From positions 30,877,508 through 30,941,507 of the forward strand of contig CM037869.1 of NCBI GenBank assembly GCA_021292105.1: a stretch of DNA of 64,000 nt, read 5' to 3'. The position numbers and the translations under genes are program-made. The notes beneath the pieces were generated by a model. That model was not told the DNA's origin and did no database searches. It was given only the letters and a program-made list of their open reading frames with translations. Of this stretch, positions 23,117-35,800 are shown piece by piece. The stretch is from Anadara kagoshimensis. Its lineage: Eukaryota > Mollusca > Bivalvia > Arcoida > Arcidae. Each line of letters begins with the position of its first letter. Within the stretch, counting starts at the first letter, position 1.

Positions 23117-23410
23117 TTACGAGAGAGTTGACTGAGTAGTGGTGTTTAACGTCCAAGTCAAGAATATTTCACGAGACGTCGCCAGCTATAGCCGAAGGTG
23201 CAGAACATTCCCACCGTGACACGGGACCTTGTTTATTTTAAGTTCCCATCTTAAAGAACCGCGACTTTTATTTCGTAATGCCGAGTGCTTCGCGAAAGAA
23301 ATGCCACTATCCACTTTCAAGCCTTCAGTTAGACCCGGCCGGGGACTGAACAAAGACCTCCCACTTACGGGGGAGCGAGCACTTTATCAACGGAGCTACC
23401 ACAGTGGTTA
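23117..23410 (-). mobile_element. RUDI-like SINE
   Basis: Antisense copy ending in a tRNA-like head (CGGGGACTGAACAAAGACCT, GGAGCTACCACAGTGG). The body shows an internal deletion between GCAGAACATT and CCCACCGTGACACGG. The frame at 23229-23450 is a shadow. Confidence 0.85.
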
Positions 23411-23567
23411 TCTTCAAACAGGCATATATTTAAGAAGGCTAAAATATTAAGTAGTAAATAAAATCCAGTATGATAATAACACTTATAAATGTACATTTAT
23501 GATAAAATTTTATATAACTGAAGAGGATGAAACATTTTAAAATCACTTTCAGTTTCTAAACTATATA

Positions 23568-23775
23568 CAGTACAGACCCGTCAAAAATTCAACACTAAGG
23601 CAACAAATTAGTTGACCTTATCTCAGCTCCTCGCTAGCTATATCTCGACATCTTTTCGACATGTACAGTTGTATTTCTCTCTCAGTAGCTTTACGACCAC
23701 TATCTAACCACATCTCGAACACACGACAGCCGGCATCGACTCTGTTTTCGTTTAATTTTCGACAGGTATGTACTG
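23568..23775. mobile_element. Mariner-type MITE, copy with 32-bp-satellite-like interior
   Basis: CAGTACAGACCCGTCAAAAA at the left and TTTTCGACAGGTATGTACTG at the right, TA on both sides, 208 bp. The interior GCTATATCTCGACATCTTTT followed by CGACATGTACAG is the reverse complement of most of the 32-bp satellite unit at 13600-14163. Confidence 0.8.
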
Positions 23776-23979
23776 TAGGTCATGCCACGGAAACATGTAT
23801 TTAACGGAAGCCGATTATAAAGTGAAAATCTTCAAATTTTAAAACTTGATTTTGAAGCGGTTTTCTCACGATTTACAGGGATGTTTAAAGCAGAATAATA
23901 TGATAAACAACGTTTTAGAGGGTAGGTTTCGGATGCTGAAAACTAAACAGCATTTAACAAATGGAATAATAACATCCAT

Positions 23980-24225
23980 TATCTCAGGATTGTTAATACG
24001 TTGATGTCTGTGTCTAAGATTGCCCTGGATATATTTGACGTACCATAGTTCTATGTTCTTTTCACTCAATTTTGATTACACATGTGGCGGGTGTAGCTAG
24101 CTAAAGAGGAGGTGCTTACCCTTTTGGAGCACCCGGTTTCTCTTCCATAATGAAAGTTCATGTGTAAGTTTCAAAGTTTTTACTTTGCTTCGGAATTGTG
24201 ATTCGGACATGGATTAATACGTTGT
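23980..24225 (+). mobile_element. Penelope-like element 3' end, sense
   Basis: Shows the last RT codons (ATTGCCCTGGATATATTTGA), then the tail GGGTGTAGCTAGCTAAAGAG, GGTGCTTACCC, GAAAGTTCATGTG and GATTCGGACATGGATTAATA. It lacks the upstream RT. Confidence 0.65.
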
Positions 24226-24475
24226 TTTTTATATACAACACAACAACATGACAACTAGCTAGAGGGCAACCCGCTGTGAACGCAAATGCAACAGAAGAGA
24301 GAAAACTTCTCAACTCTACTTCTTTACTGATTACCTAGGCCTAGAATAAAAAAACAAGCCTTCTACCACAATAATAAAAGTTCCGAACAAGAAGATCTGA
24401 CAGCAACAACTTCTGTCTATTGTACATACCTATAATATACAACACTCAAACACTACGACAAGCTCAAACTCGCCA
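24226..24475. other. Left flank of the 42-bp satellite
   Basis: Contains GCTGTGAACGCAAATGCAAC with AGAAGAGAGAAAA. A diverged counterpart lies in the right flank (GCATTGAACGCCAACGTAAC with AGAAGAGAGGGAA, 26311-26345). The flanks may be parts of one element in which the array expanded. No gene. Confidence 0.4.
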
Positions 24476-26095
24476 CATTCCCTGTTATTTTGAGATTTTC
24501 AACTTTGACCAGCCACATTCCCTGTTAACTTGAGATTTTCAACTTTGGCCCGCGACACATTCCCTGTTATCTTGAGATTTTTAACTTTTGCCCGTCACAT
24601 TCCCTGTTATCTTGAGATTTTCAACTTTGGCCCGCCACATTCCCAGTTATCTTGAGATTTTCAACTTTTGCCCGCGACACATTCCCTGGTATCTTGAGAT
24701 TTTCAACTTTGGCTCGCGACACATTCCCTGGTATCTTGAGATTTTCAACTTTGGCCAGCAACATTCCCTGGTATCTTGAGATTTTTAACTTTGGCCAGCC
24801 ACATTCCCAGTTATCTTGTGATTTTCAACTTTTGCCCGCGACACATTCCATGGTATCTTGAGATTTTTAACTTTGGCAAGCCACATTCCCTGGTATCTTG
24901 AGATTTTCAACTTTTGCCCGCGACACATTCCCTGGTATCTTCAGATTTTCAACTTTGGCTCGCGACACATTCCATGGTATCTTGAGATTTTCAACTTTGG
25001 CCAGCCACATTTCCTGGTATCTTGAGATTTTCAACTTTGGCCAGCCACATTCCCTGGTATCTTGTAATTTTCAACTTTTGCCCGCGACACATTCCCTGTT
25101 ATCTTGAGATTTTCAACTTTTGCCCGCGACACATTCCATGGTATCTTGAGATTTTTTAACTTTGGACCACGACACATTACCTGGTATCTTGAGATTTTCA
25201 AATTTGGCCGCGACATATTACCTGGTATCTTGAGATTTTCAACTTTGGCCAGCCACATTCCCAGTTATCTTGAGATTTTCAACTTTGGACCGCGACACAT
25301 TCCCTGTTATCTTGAGATTTTCAACTTTGGCCCGCGACACATTCCCTGGTATCTTGAGATTTTCAACTTTGACCCGCCACATTCTCTGTTATCTTGTGAT
25401 TTTCAACTTTGGCTCGCGACACATTCCCTGGAATCTTGATGTTTTTAACTTTAGACCGCGAAACATTCCCAGTTATCTTGAGATTTTCAACTTTGGCCAG
25501 CCACATTCCCTGGTATCTTGTAATTTTCAACTTTTGCCCGCGACACATTCCCTGTTATCTTGAGATTTTCAACTTTTGCCCGCGACACATTCCATGGTAT
25601 CTTGAGATTTTTTAACTTTGGACCACGACACATTACCTGGTATCTTGAGATTTTCAAATTTGGCCGCGACATATTACCTGGTATCTTGAGATTTTCAACT
25701 TTGGCCAGCCACATTCCCAGTTATCTTGAGATTTTCAACTTTGGACCGCGACACATTCCCTGTTATCTTGAGATTTTCAACTTTGGCCCGCGACACATTC
25801 CCTGGTATCTTGTGATTTTCAACTTTGACCCGCCACATTCTCTGTTATCTTGTGATTTTCAACTTTGGCTCGCGACACATTCCCTGGAATCTTGATGTTT
25901 TTAACTTTAGACCGCGAAACATTCCCAGTTATCTTGAGATTTTCAACTTTGGCCCGCCATATTCCCATCTTGAGATTTTCAACTTTGGCCCGCCATATTC
26001 CCATCTTGAGATTTTCAACTTTGGCCCGCAATATTCCCAGTTATATTGAGATTTTCAACTTTCCCGCCACATTCTCTGTTATCTTGAGATTTTCA
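24476..26095. repeat. 42-bp satellite with 456-bp higher-order duplication
   Basis: About 38 units of roughly 42 bp, each with ATCTTGAGATTTTCAACTTT followed by GGCCCGCGACACATTCC or close variants. 25009-25464 and 25465-25920 are almost identical, so about 11 units were duplicated together recently. Many open frames on both strands (for example 25104-25439 and 25560-25895) exist only because 42 is divisible by 3. The last units (25950-26040) are shortened. Confidence 0.95.
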
Positions 26096-26800
26096 AGGGA
26101 ATCTTACACAAATCTTCAAAGGACTATTATGTTAGGCCCCACTTCACTGTGAGGGAAAACTCCTAATTCCACTCCCTTACGCACTCGGATATCTCGGGGT
26201 TAAAGCTATGGTTCTACCACCAGCCTAAATATTCGGACAAGAAGGTCTTTATTACATTAATTTTACTTTATACAACACTACAGCCCCACGACTAGGTATA
26301 ACTTAGACCCGCATTGAACGCCAACGTAACAGAAGAGAGGGAACGCCGTATATCGACTTAGATCTCCTAAGTGAAAAGCAATGCTTCTTCGACAAAAGTA
26401 AAAAAGATCTAGGTTTGATAACTCGAAGCTCTTTTAGCAGTGACAAACACTTTTAATACATAGCGTGACATATTTAAGTATCCGTAACGTTTAAGAGAGA
26501 AGATCCGGATAGGCTATGTATTTTGGGTCCCTCAAGTAGGACATTACTAATTCACCATACTGCTCGTATACTTAGTCTCCTAACATTAAGTAAAAGTGTG
26601 TTAGATCTTTATGTTTCTATATAGTGTGTAGTTTAATGGCGATATGGGGGTAGTTCTGTATTAAATTAATACAACGGTACATTTTGATAACAGTCCCTTA
26701 AAATTGGTGAAACAAATAATGAATTATACACGTGTTATCTCTGTAACCCACCCCCATCCCCCGGTTCTTGTCAACATTTGCTTCCGGGATCAGTTTAAGA
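26096..26800. other. Upstream flank of the phosphatase gene
   Basis: No gene or strong repeat other than the possible satellite-flank homology at 26200-26350. It likely contains the promoter-proximal region of the gene that starts at 26870, but I see no defined elements before 26805. Confidence 0.4.
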
Positions 26801-26804
26801 TATG

Positions 26805-26844
26805 TATAAAACTTCCCTTTACGTAGCATCGTGCATATTTGCAT
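26805..26844 (+). promoter_or_regulatory. Candidate core promoter (TATA box and octamer)
   Basis: TATAAAA at 26805-26811 lies about 60 bp before the start codon at 26870, placing a start site near 26835-26840. ATTTGCAT (26837-26844) is the POU octamer word and overlaps that point. The start codon context CATAATGG has A at -3 and G at +4. The assignment is positional inference only. Confidence 0.4.
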
Positions 26845-26869
26845 ACCACAACGAAGCAGTTAAGTCATA

Positions 26870-26924
26870 ATGGATTACTCGTGCTTATTCTGCCTCCTGT
26901 TTATACCAGGATTGTTTGCCTCCA
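26870..26924 (+). CDS. Exon 1: signal peptide
   Basis: MDYSCLFCLLFIPGLFAS, with a hydrophobic core and small residues at the end, then donor GTAAGT. It ends in phase 1 and joins exon 2 so that the split codon becomes ATG (Met19) before NIAKGK. The start is the first ATG after the candidate TATA box. It is 2.6 kb from exon 2, so the link rests on phase, donor quality and the expected signal peptide. Confidence 0.7.
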
Positions 26925-29774
26925 GTAAGTACATATTTATATCTTGTTGTTATACTCCCTATTGGGAGAAACTGGCATTTTGCCTCTGTTCTTTTCGCCC
27001 GTCCGTCCAAACCAAAATATTCCTAACTACTAATCACAGCCAGTTAAGATTTTGTAAACGAGTTCAGCATGTATGCAAATACGGACTTCAAGTCTGCGAG
27101 ACATTCACTTTTTTGTGTCAAAGCTGGCGTAAACTAAGTGAGCAGAAGCTCCCAGATTTCTTGTTACATCTCTGTTATTGATACTACTACTGTTATACCC
27201 CGATTCAAAAAGAGGGGGGTATACTGATATACACATGTAATTCCGAAACAAACTTTTTTGTAACAGTTTTCTCAGCAACTACTAAAAACAGCCACTTTGA
27301 GATTTTGTAAGCGAGTTCAGTATGTATGGGGTCCCATGCCGCAAGTACGAATTAAAAGACTGCAAGACATCGACTTTCTGTTTCAAAGCGGGAATAAAAT
27401 AAATGAGTCGTAGCTTACAGATTTCTTTTTATAGGCTAACAACATTGACCTGTCCGTTTAACCTTTCATTGGGAATATTCATATGGAGGAGGGTCAACCC
27501 ATTACATTGGTAGTGTTAGGATTCGCAGTTAATACTTATTAAACATTGCCCATGATTAGTGTTCACATCATATACTATTAGACGAAAAATACACGTGTGA
27601 TGCCTATAACTTAAATTACATTTACTCGTTCATAATGAATATTTAAATCAAAGGTCAAACGGACAGGTAAATTGTGTTTGCCTATATATCCCATTGTTGT
27701 TAATACTACCAAAAGCCTGCCGTAAAGTGAATAAAACTATAGGTGTTTTGGGCCCGGCATTTTTAATAAGGTTTTTCAGAAGAGACCTTTAAACGATGTC
27801 CAATGTCAGGGCATTTTTAGAACGTAAAATAACCATCCTTGCACATTGCCCTGGGCGCAATGCAAAGGTCAAATTTCGGACCCGTACGCGTCACCTGTAG
27901 CTGGTGACGTCTCGATATCAATGAAAAATTCTTGACTGGGATTTAAAACCTAATTTATTCAACCAACTAATCAATCAATCCAATATGAATACAACGTGGT
28001 CTACTATAATTATGATGATTGAGTTAAATTTTAACTAATCAGTTGATTGAACTAATCACGCTTCTAATTATGCTCTATGTGATTGAACCCAGATATATGT
28101 AGCTGGGTTACAAAGTCCCAGGGAAGTTTGCACACCATATTCTCTTTGATACAAATTGATTAATTGATTAAATGCTGTTGGTTTAACGCCCAAGTCAGGA
28201 ATGTTTAACTTATATCAATACACCACCAGCTATATGCAAAGTGGCAGAAATTTTAACATTTACAGGCGGTTAGGACAATTAACAGTGTTACCTAATGCAA
28301 AGTGCTTCGTAAAAGTACAGTCACTACGTATTTTCAAGTCTTGGTCAGACTTGACAGGACTTCTAACTCACGACCTCCCACATATGCAGCAAGCATTCTG
28401 CCAACTGAGCTACCGTAGTGGTAGTGGTTCATATACCATGGAACTAATACTGATAGACTCTAATGGGGTTTGCCGCTGTACCATGTGATCAATACCTCTT
28501 AACGTTTGTGCGGAACGTTTTGAAAAACGTCAACGTCACAGATTCTCGGAATGACGTCGTTTTTGCGGGAAAACGTCATCTCATGCTATTCCATATCTAT
28601 TGGAAATAAGTGTTCCGCATGAACGTGGTACAGCCGCAAACCCCATTATGTTTTGTGCAACAGTGACAAAATTACAATTCATGCCATATTGCCTTTGATA
28701 CAAATGTCAGCTACGTATGTTGCTTTGAGTGAGTAGATGAAAATTGTCCCAGATAATGTGAATACTGTTGAAAGGGATTGTCAAACGTCACTATTGTTAC
28801 CATATTCTCTTCAGCTCCGTAGGGTCGCATTAGGAGGAGTAATTTATTTAACACCCACCCCGCCATTATATACTGAACACGTTCAAGGTTCAATAATCAA
28901 TGACATTTTTTCTCTTTCTTCTTGTCATTCAAGTGTAACTAACAACTGTTGTCTAGAAATGATAGGATTTATTATGTTTACTTTATACACAAATCAAAAC
29001 TAAAATACAGACAGTGTTAATATTTTGAGAATACAATCCGTTATAACATTCCACGTGATCAAATTTTCGCGGTTTTGTACCTCAGACCTTTTGTTGCGGG
29101 ATGTTATATTCGCGGATTTCTAAAATTGAGTATCAGAGAAAATAGATATTATTTTTGGCGTGGTACAAATTTTCGCGGAAATTTTGCGACTGCGATATAA
29201 GTGAAAAATTAACACCACCACATGCGTTTCTAGTCATTTGACATCCCAAGTTAATAACATACATTGTTTTTTTTTCATTTTAAGTCAACATTTTGGAGAT
29301 TTGTTTACTTTATAAAACAGATTATGATAATTTTTCTTAGTCTTTTAACCAAAGAATCGTCACATCAATGGAAAAGTTATGTGTGTCCGTGTGGTAGGCA
29401 GCCTGTAGAAGATGTCCGTTTGGCAACAAATCCTTTCACACGATACTAACATGCATCTTTATAAGTAATATTTAACATGTTTAATGAATGTTATTGAAGT
29501 ACGTGGCGAAATACAAATTAACAACGCCTTTTTAATTACAGTGAATATAGCCAAAGGAAAAAGTGCAACTCAAAGTTCTGATCACAACCAAAACTGGGGA
29601 GCGGATAAAGCGGTGGACGGCTTTACTAATAGAAGTGGAATAGATAGAGAAGTTGGATGTACATGTTGTTCTCATACACGTGCGGAACGGCATACAGCTT
29701 GGTGGCAGGTTGATCTGAATGTACCAAGTAGGATACAGACAGTAAAGATATTCTACAGGAAACTATGTAAAATA

Positions 29775-29831
<57 letters not shown>

Positions 29832-32800
29832 GGTAGTTGTCTTTTATCTAACAGAGCTAGTCTTTCTTTTGCTGTTTTGGTTGTTGCAATGAATGAAAAC
29901 AAAAAAGCATGATTCAGCTACAAACGTCTATGTCTAATGCAACAATGTGTACTTAGTTTCCAAAAAAAAAAAAAAAAAAAAGTGCAAATAACTGCTTTAA
30001 TATATACAATGCTGTTAAACACAGTATGAAACATCTGGTGACACCGCATAAGAATACAATTTTTAGGGGATTTCCCAAGCTTTTTTATTTTTAGCTACAC
30101 GCTTTAGAGTCCTTTTTGTCATACTTAACAATGTAAAAACGCCGTTGATAATTGTCGACTGATGATTAATATTAACAATTGCGGAGTTCTAAAATTTGGT
30201 ACACAATTCATCAATCAGAAAAAATGGATTTAGATTCTTATTCTATTCCTCAAAAAACTAAGGTATACTCGCTCATGCAAAGTATTTTCTCAGCTAAATT
30301 TGGCATAATGTATTTTGGTGTTTTAGGTATCTTTTCAATATCTTGTTAAAAAGTTTTGGTTTCATAATTTGAGTCCAAGCCCAACTGATAAGGAATTGTA
30401 TTCCGAAACGGCCGTCTAGTACTGTAAAATTAAAACTGGTATAATACGTAATTTACACCCCCGAGCCGGTATCTCTGCTGGTGGCTGATGCCCCGAGGAT
30501 ATCACAAACACAGTAGGCAATAATTGTGTGTTATTGTCAGAAATATACCAATATTGTCTAGAATTGCTGCTAGTAAAAATTTGAATTTGGTATACTTCCT
30601 CATGCAAAGTATTTCCTTAGCTAAATTTTGATTCATGATTTTGGTCCAAGCACTACTGGTATAATATGTAATTTGTATCTAGTATAGAAAATTTAAAATA
30701 ATTTTTTATTACTAATAAGATTTTGATGGTTCTTGTTTCTGAGTAATTTGCGATCACATATGTTGTTAAGTAGATTTTTTATTCTACTGTAGATCCTTTC
30801 AGGTTAGCGGGTTTTAGTTTATACTTGAATAATACCACAGAACGTCGTGGCAAACTTTGTTACAAAGATAGTGGCCCCGCTCTTCCAGACCCTATCCAAA
30901 CCATCAACTGTCCCTATACAGCTACATATGTCTACATTTACAACGAACGACTTAGCGGTTATCAATATCCAGCTAACTATTCAAAGTACGCAGTATTAGA
31001 ACTCTGCGAAGTAGAGGTATATGGTAAGCAGCTCATTGTTTGATTACACATACAACTAAACAACATATTCCATCATAGCTTTTGGTATCTTTTTCAAGTT
31101 GAAAATTTCTAATAGCCAAAATGTATGAGCATCAAGCCACCCGCAAAGCAATGCATTCAAATGTATTGAACATTTCATAGTAACCAACCAGATGAACATC
31201 TCGAATCAAGCCGATTGCCGATTGTGACTCAAGTCATAGTAAAAGTTTTTATTAGTACTTTATTATCTAAACAGATTACAGTCATACTACTTTGAAGTTG
31301 TCAATGGTAATGCAGTCGGTATTTATTTGGTAAAATATATCTGGGTGATGTTTTTGCAATATCAACATGTTGGATTTCCACATTTTTGTTTCAAGCACTA
31401 TTAATGAGGAATTTCATTCCGAAACGATCGTCAAGTAAACTTAAATCAGAATAAGTGATAACTATAATTTGTCCCATAACAAGTAATCGATGCGCTCACA
31501 ATATTTTGCTTTAACCAATTAGAATTACCGAATTAATGATAGCAACATACCATGGGAATGGAGTTCATATTTCTCCCTATCAATTAATTAGCGCTTGATA
31601 TAAACAGTCTTATTAAAAGTTAAAAACAAATATACTAGTCTATGTCCAAATCACAATACCATAGCAAAAAAGAAAAACGTTAAAACTGGCAAGCCGTGTT
31701 AAACAAGTGATCTTACAGCAGACAAGCGATGCTGTAAGGGTAATCACCCCTGTTTAGCTAGCTACATCCCCCATTTGTAATCAAAAATCAGAATGAAAGG
31801 AACATAGAACTATGGGACGTCAAATATATCCAGTGTAATTTTAGATATATTAACTTTTTAACAATATTCCAAAAAATTTCTTAGGGCCTTGATAAGTCTG
31901 TGTTTGCAGTATCCTTACGTCAACATTTTGTTTGTTAGAAGCTTGTTTCGTTGTATCAAGTTCTCGTATTGGCAACGAGTTCTGTCATCTGCAATGACCA
32001 CGTATCAAAACACCTGGTTTAATATGACCGCAATTAAACAAACAATATTGAAAAAAGGTGTAAACTAATTGATCTTATAGTAATGATACTGTTGAAACTT
32101 TTAAATATTTATTTAATGTTTGAAGTATTGAGTTTGGCATTAACTGCCACTATGTAAATGTTTTTCAGCATTCAGTCATTTTACTTTATATTGTTAAACA
32201 TTCCAGGCTGTCCCTTATTAAAGTACGGTAACACCTGTTCCGAGAGTTGTTCTATTGGTTGTCAAAATACATCGTACGTCTGCGAACCAGATACCGGTAA
32301 CTGTACATTTGGCTGTAAGGAGGGCTTTACAGGGTTACGTTGTGACGGTAAGTAATATCTTGCGTCTATGAACCAGACATTTTGTATTTGCAAACTTTGT
32401 TCGAGTCCGAGGTTTCCCGAATATGTTTTTCCTGTTACACGATTTGTCACGTGACATTGTCGGTTATCACGTCACACAATTGTTGTGACATGACTGTAGA
32501 CGTTGTCGTTGTTTTGTTGTCATACCACACTAGTATTTATATCCATTTACAAGAACTAGTGCAAAATTTAATCTATCCCGAGACAAAACGGTATTTTAGA
32601 TGAAATACTAGTACATAATAAACAAATTTCATGTTCCTATAAAATGAAAGGGTTATTAAACTGACTTTGGGAAATGTTGTGCCTCATTGACTCGACATTT
32701 GCACTTGCAAGCCCGAAAAAAATGTCGAGTCTACTTAGAAAATATTATGAACTGTTCATTTATGTATGTGTGGCACATGTATTTATCTCCTATTTATCTC

Positions 32801-35800
32801 GGGGATGTGAATTGTGTATTTATTAAGAGCAAATCCTAACCTCATAACCCTATTCATACATAGGATTGGTCATTGAATATTCCTAAGGTTATGCGGACAT
32901 GCTAATTTTTTTGACTACATATCCATAAATTCTAGCGCTTTATTAGTTGTAACCTCCCTTATATTAAAATAGACTCGTTGTCAACATTTCCAACAGATTT
33001 AAACTACCTATTGAAGGCCTATTATTTTGTCTGTTTTTCCTTCACATTGATTGTTACTATGTAAGACAAGAAGCGTCAAGTCAATGGTTATAGCGTGTAT
33101 TAAGATGTGTATTGGGATTTTTTATTTGGCTGATTGGATATGCTATATGAATGTAAAAAAAAACAAAAAAATATAGAATAATACATGGAAAAATATATAT
33201 CATATACCATATCTGACCGAGATCCCTCTTCCCCATATCAGACCGAGGGCTTTAGTCCGAGGTTTGGTAGAGGTCTGATATGGCATATGGTATGGATTTT
33301 ATCATGTTTTGTTCTATTTATTATAAACTTAAAGTTTTACCATCTAGAATAAACACAGCCATTTATCCAGACAATCACACAAAATTAAACTTTTCGGCAA
33401 TTGGACTAAAATGCATCTCTCCAAATAATTCTATTTGCATAATATTCCTTCCTCCTAAGGCGAACTTGTATTAGGTGTTAAGATGCCATCGGATACTTTT
33501 CGGAGATCTATTTGTGTTGAGTAAGCCGGTCTGATTTGGTTTGATTAGAGCCGTTTTTAGTCGGTAAACTATGGAATTGTTGAACAGCATTTTCTTCCAA
33601 TCCATAAAATCGAACAGACACTCGAGTCCTCGGAAGTTTAACAGTTCTGTAATGGAACAATTACCCAGATTATTGGTGTCTTTTCGTAAGCCTTCCATTT
33701 AATTCACTGCAAGCAAATCGGAAACGTGTCAAGAAATACGCTGCCATTTACTGTATAGGAATAAAAAACAAACAAAGATTCTAATCCATGTACGAATCAC
33801 ACTAAAAACAAAGTAAAAACTGACAGGTTTGGTTAAACACATGAACTTCCACCAGGATAGTGAGACCGGAAGGGTAAACACCTATTTATCAAGCTACACC
33901 CTTACGTGTGTAATCAAAATTGAGTTAAAGGAACAAAGCATGTACAACTGGATGTAGCAAATAGTGTAGAAGTTTAGAAACAAAATTATTTTTATAGTTA
34001 TTTTTAACCAAACTTTTGTAAAATATTTTTGTTCCTTTAGATATTATTTCAACCCCTCAAAATAAGTTCAGTTCCACAATTGTAGTCCAATCATTACTGA
34101 TAAGGAATTGTTCTCCGAAACGACCGTCTATTTTTGTTAAGTTAAAACTAGTATAATATGTAATCTATAATTATGTATTTTGATTATTGATAAGTGTATT
34201 TATCTGAGTGTCATTTCTCTTACCACCTCTATCTATATGTATTTATTACAGCTTGTGAAATAGGACGTTATGGTGACAAATGTGACAAAAATTGTTCGGT
34301 TGGATGTAAAGGTACCTCATGCAATCGTTCCACTGGTGAATGTGACAATGGCTGTACAGTTAATTATGCTGGTATCCAATGCAGAGGTAAATTGTAACAG
34401 TCGTTTTGCATTTATCTAAAAAGATAACTTTTTTTAAAAAAATAGATATATTTTGGAATATATACATATATTTATACATATGTGAACTATTTCTACCAAA
34501 TTACTCAAAAAATGATGTAATTGAACACAATTTTCAAAATTTACAAATAAATTAACAAAGGATGTCTCCGGAAAATATAAGGAAATGACTCATAGGAAAA
34601 ATCCATGCGAGTCAAAATTTACATCATTTAAATATTGGTTAAATTTACTTTTTATCTATAGAACAAGATTCATTTTTAAATGTCATGTCAATAAAAATAT
34701 CCCTGGTAACAAGAGAAGTATTACTTATTCTACATTTGACCTCATATATATTATTATTATATGATGCCTGCCATCATGGTGAAAAATTGAAAAACACTTA
34801 AAAACTAAACCGTGGCCATTATCCGTCACTTTTATATCAAAGCGTATACACACTTTATCTAAGCTTCGATAGCTCAGCGGTTAAGTATGCGGTCTATTGA
34901 TTTGAAACCTAATGCTATTATTTTAATGCGTGAGTTCGAATCCCAAACATTTTGCACGTGGTTTTGTTTTGGTTTTTAGTCTTTTTTGTATTTTCAAAAC
35001 ATTCAAGATGATTTCAATTACATTTAACTCATTTGTGAGATTAAATCTAATTTTTTCGACTGAAGTGTCAATATTAAAGTAAGTTGTATTAGCATCGATA
35101 TATATGTATATCATAAGGCAAAGCAAAGTGAAAATATCGTATAAGATATGTCGTCTCAACAACGTGCTTATTGTTGTATTTGCAAAAAAAAGTATCAAAA
35201 TGGCTGTCGTGTTGGTTTTAAATTGCAAAAACGGATTGAAAATGTGTCTGGAATATCAGTTGTCAGTCACATGTATGTGATAAATTTTGAGACAATTATT
35301 AATTCGTTCTATTATTTCGTAAACGATGTTACTGATGATTTATATTAAGGGTGGAGGGTATATCTCTGGACGAGTTGTCATAAACAGTGTACTTTTGGCG
35401 GATACATGACTTCATTATAAGATTAACTGCTGGATTATCAGTCAAAAATACTTCATTTATATATAGAATAGAAACCAGTGGTATTGTCGACCTTACAAAA
35501 CAATACAACAATGCAATGCAGATGGTCAGGTCATACTTATTACATCATGGTCTTTGGTGATTTTTATTATTCAGGTTCTAATAAAATACGTTTCCATTAA
35601 AATATTTATTATACAACCACTTGCTTTCATTACGGATTTCAGTAACCTGAAAGATTATATCTGACTTAGTGACAGAAAACACCATTTTACTTTATAGCGG
35701 CCTCATACAGGTAAAAATAACATCAGGTATTCCCATCATTCGATGAATATTCCTGTGGATCGATTGCTCGAAGATAAAGTATAAATCCTTTGACTTATGT

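Noticed and set aside
24588-26152. A dozen open frames up to 111 codons on both strands
   Set aside because: The 42-bp unit is a multiple of 3 and lacks stops in several frames; no independent coding signal.
28201-28488. 95-codon frame as a small gene
   Set aside because: It coincides with an antisense SINE.
29484-29541. ATG at 29484 as the gene start (frame enters exon 2 without a splice)
   Set aside because: It gives a non-hydrophobic leader and ignores a good acceptor at 29540; exon 1 at 26870 supplies a proper signal peptide in the right phase.
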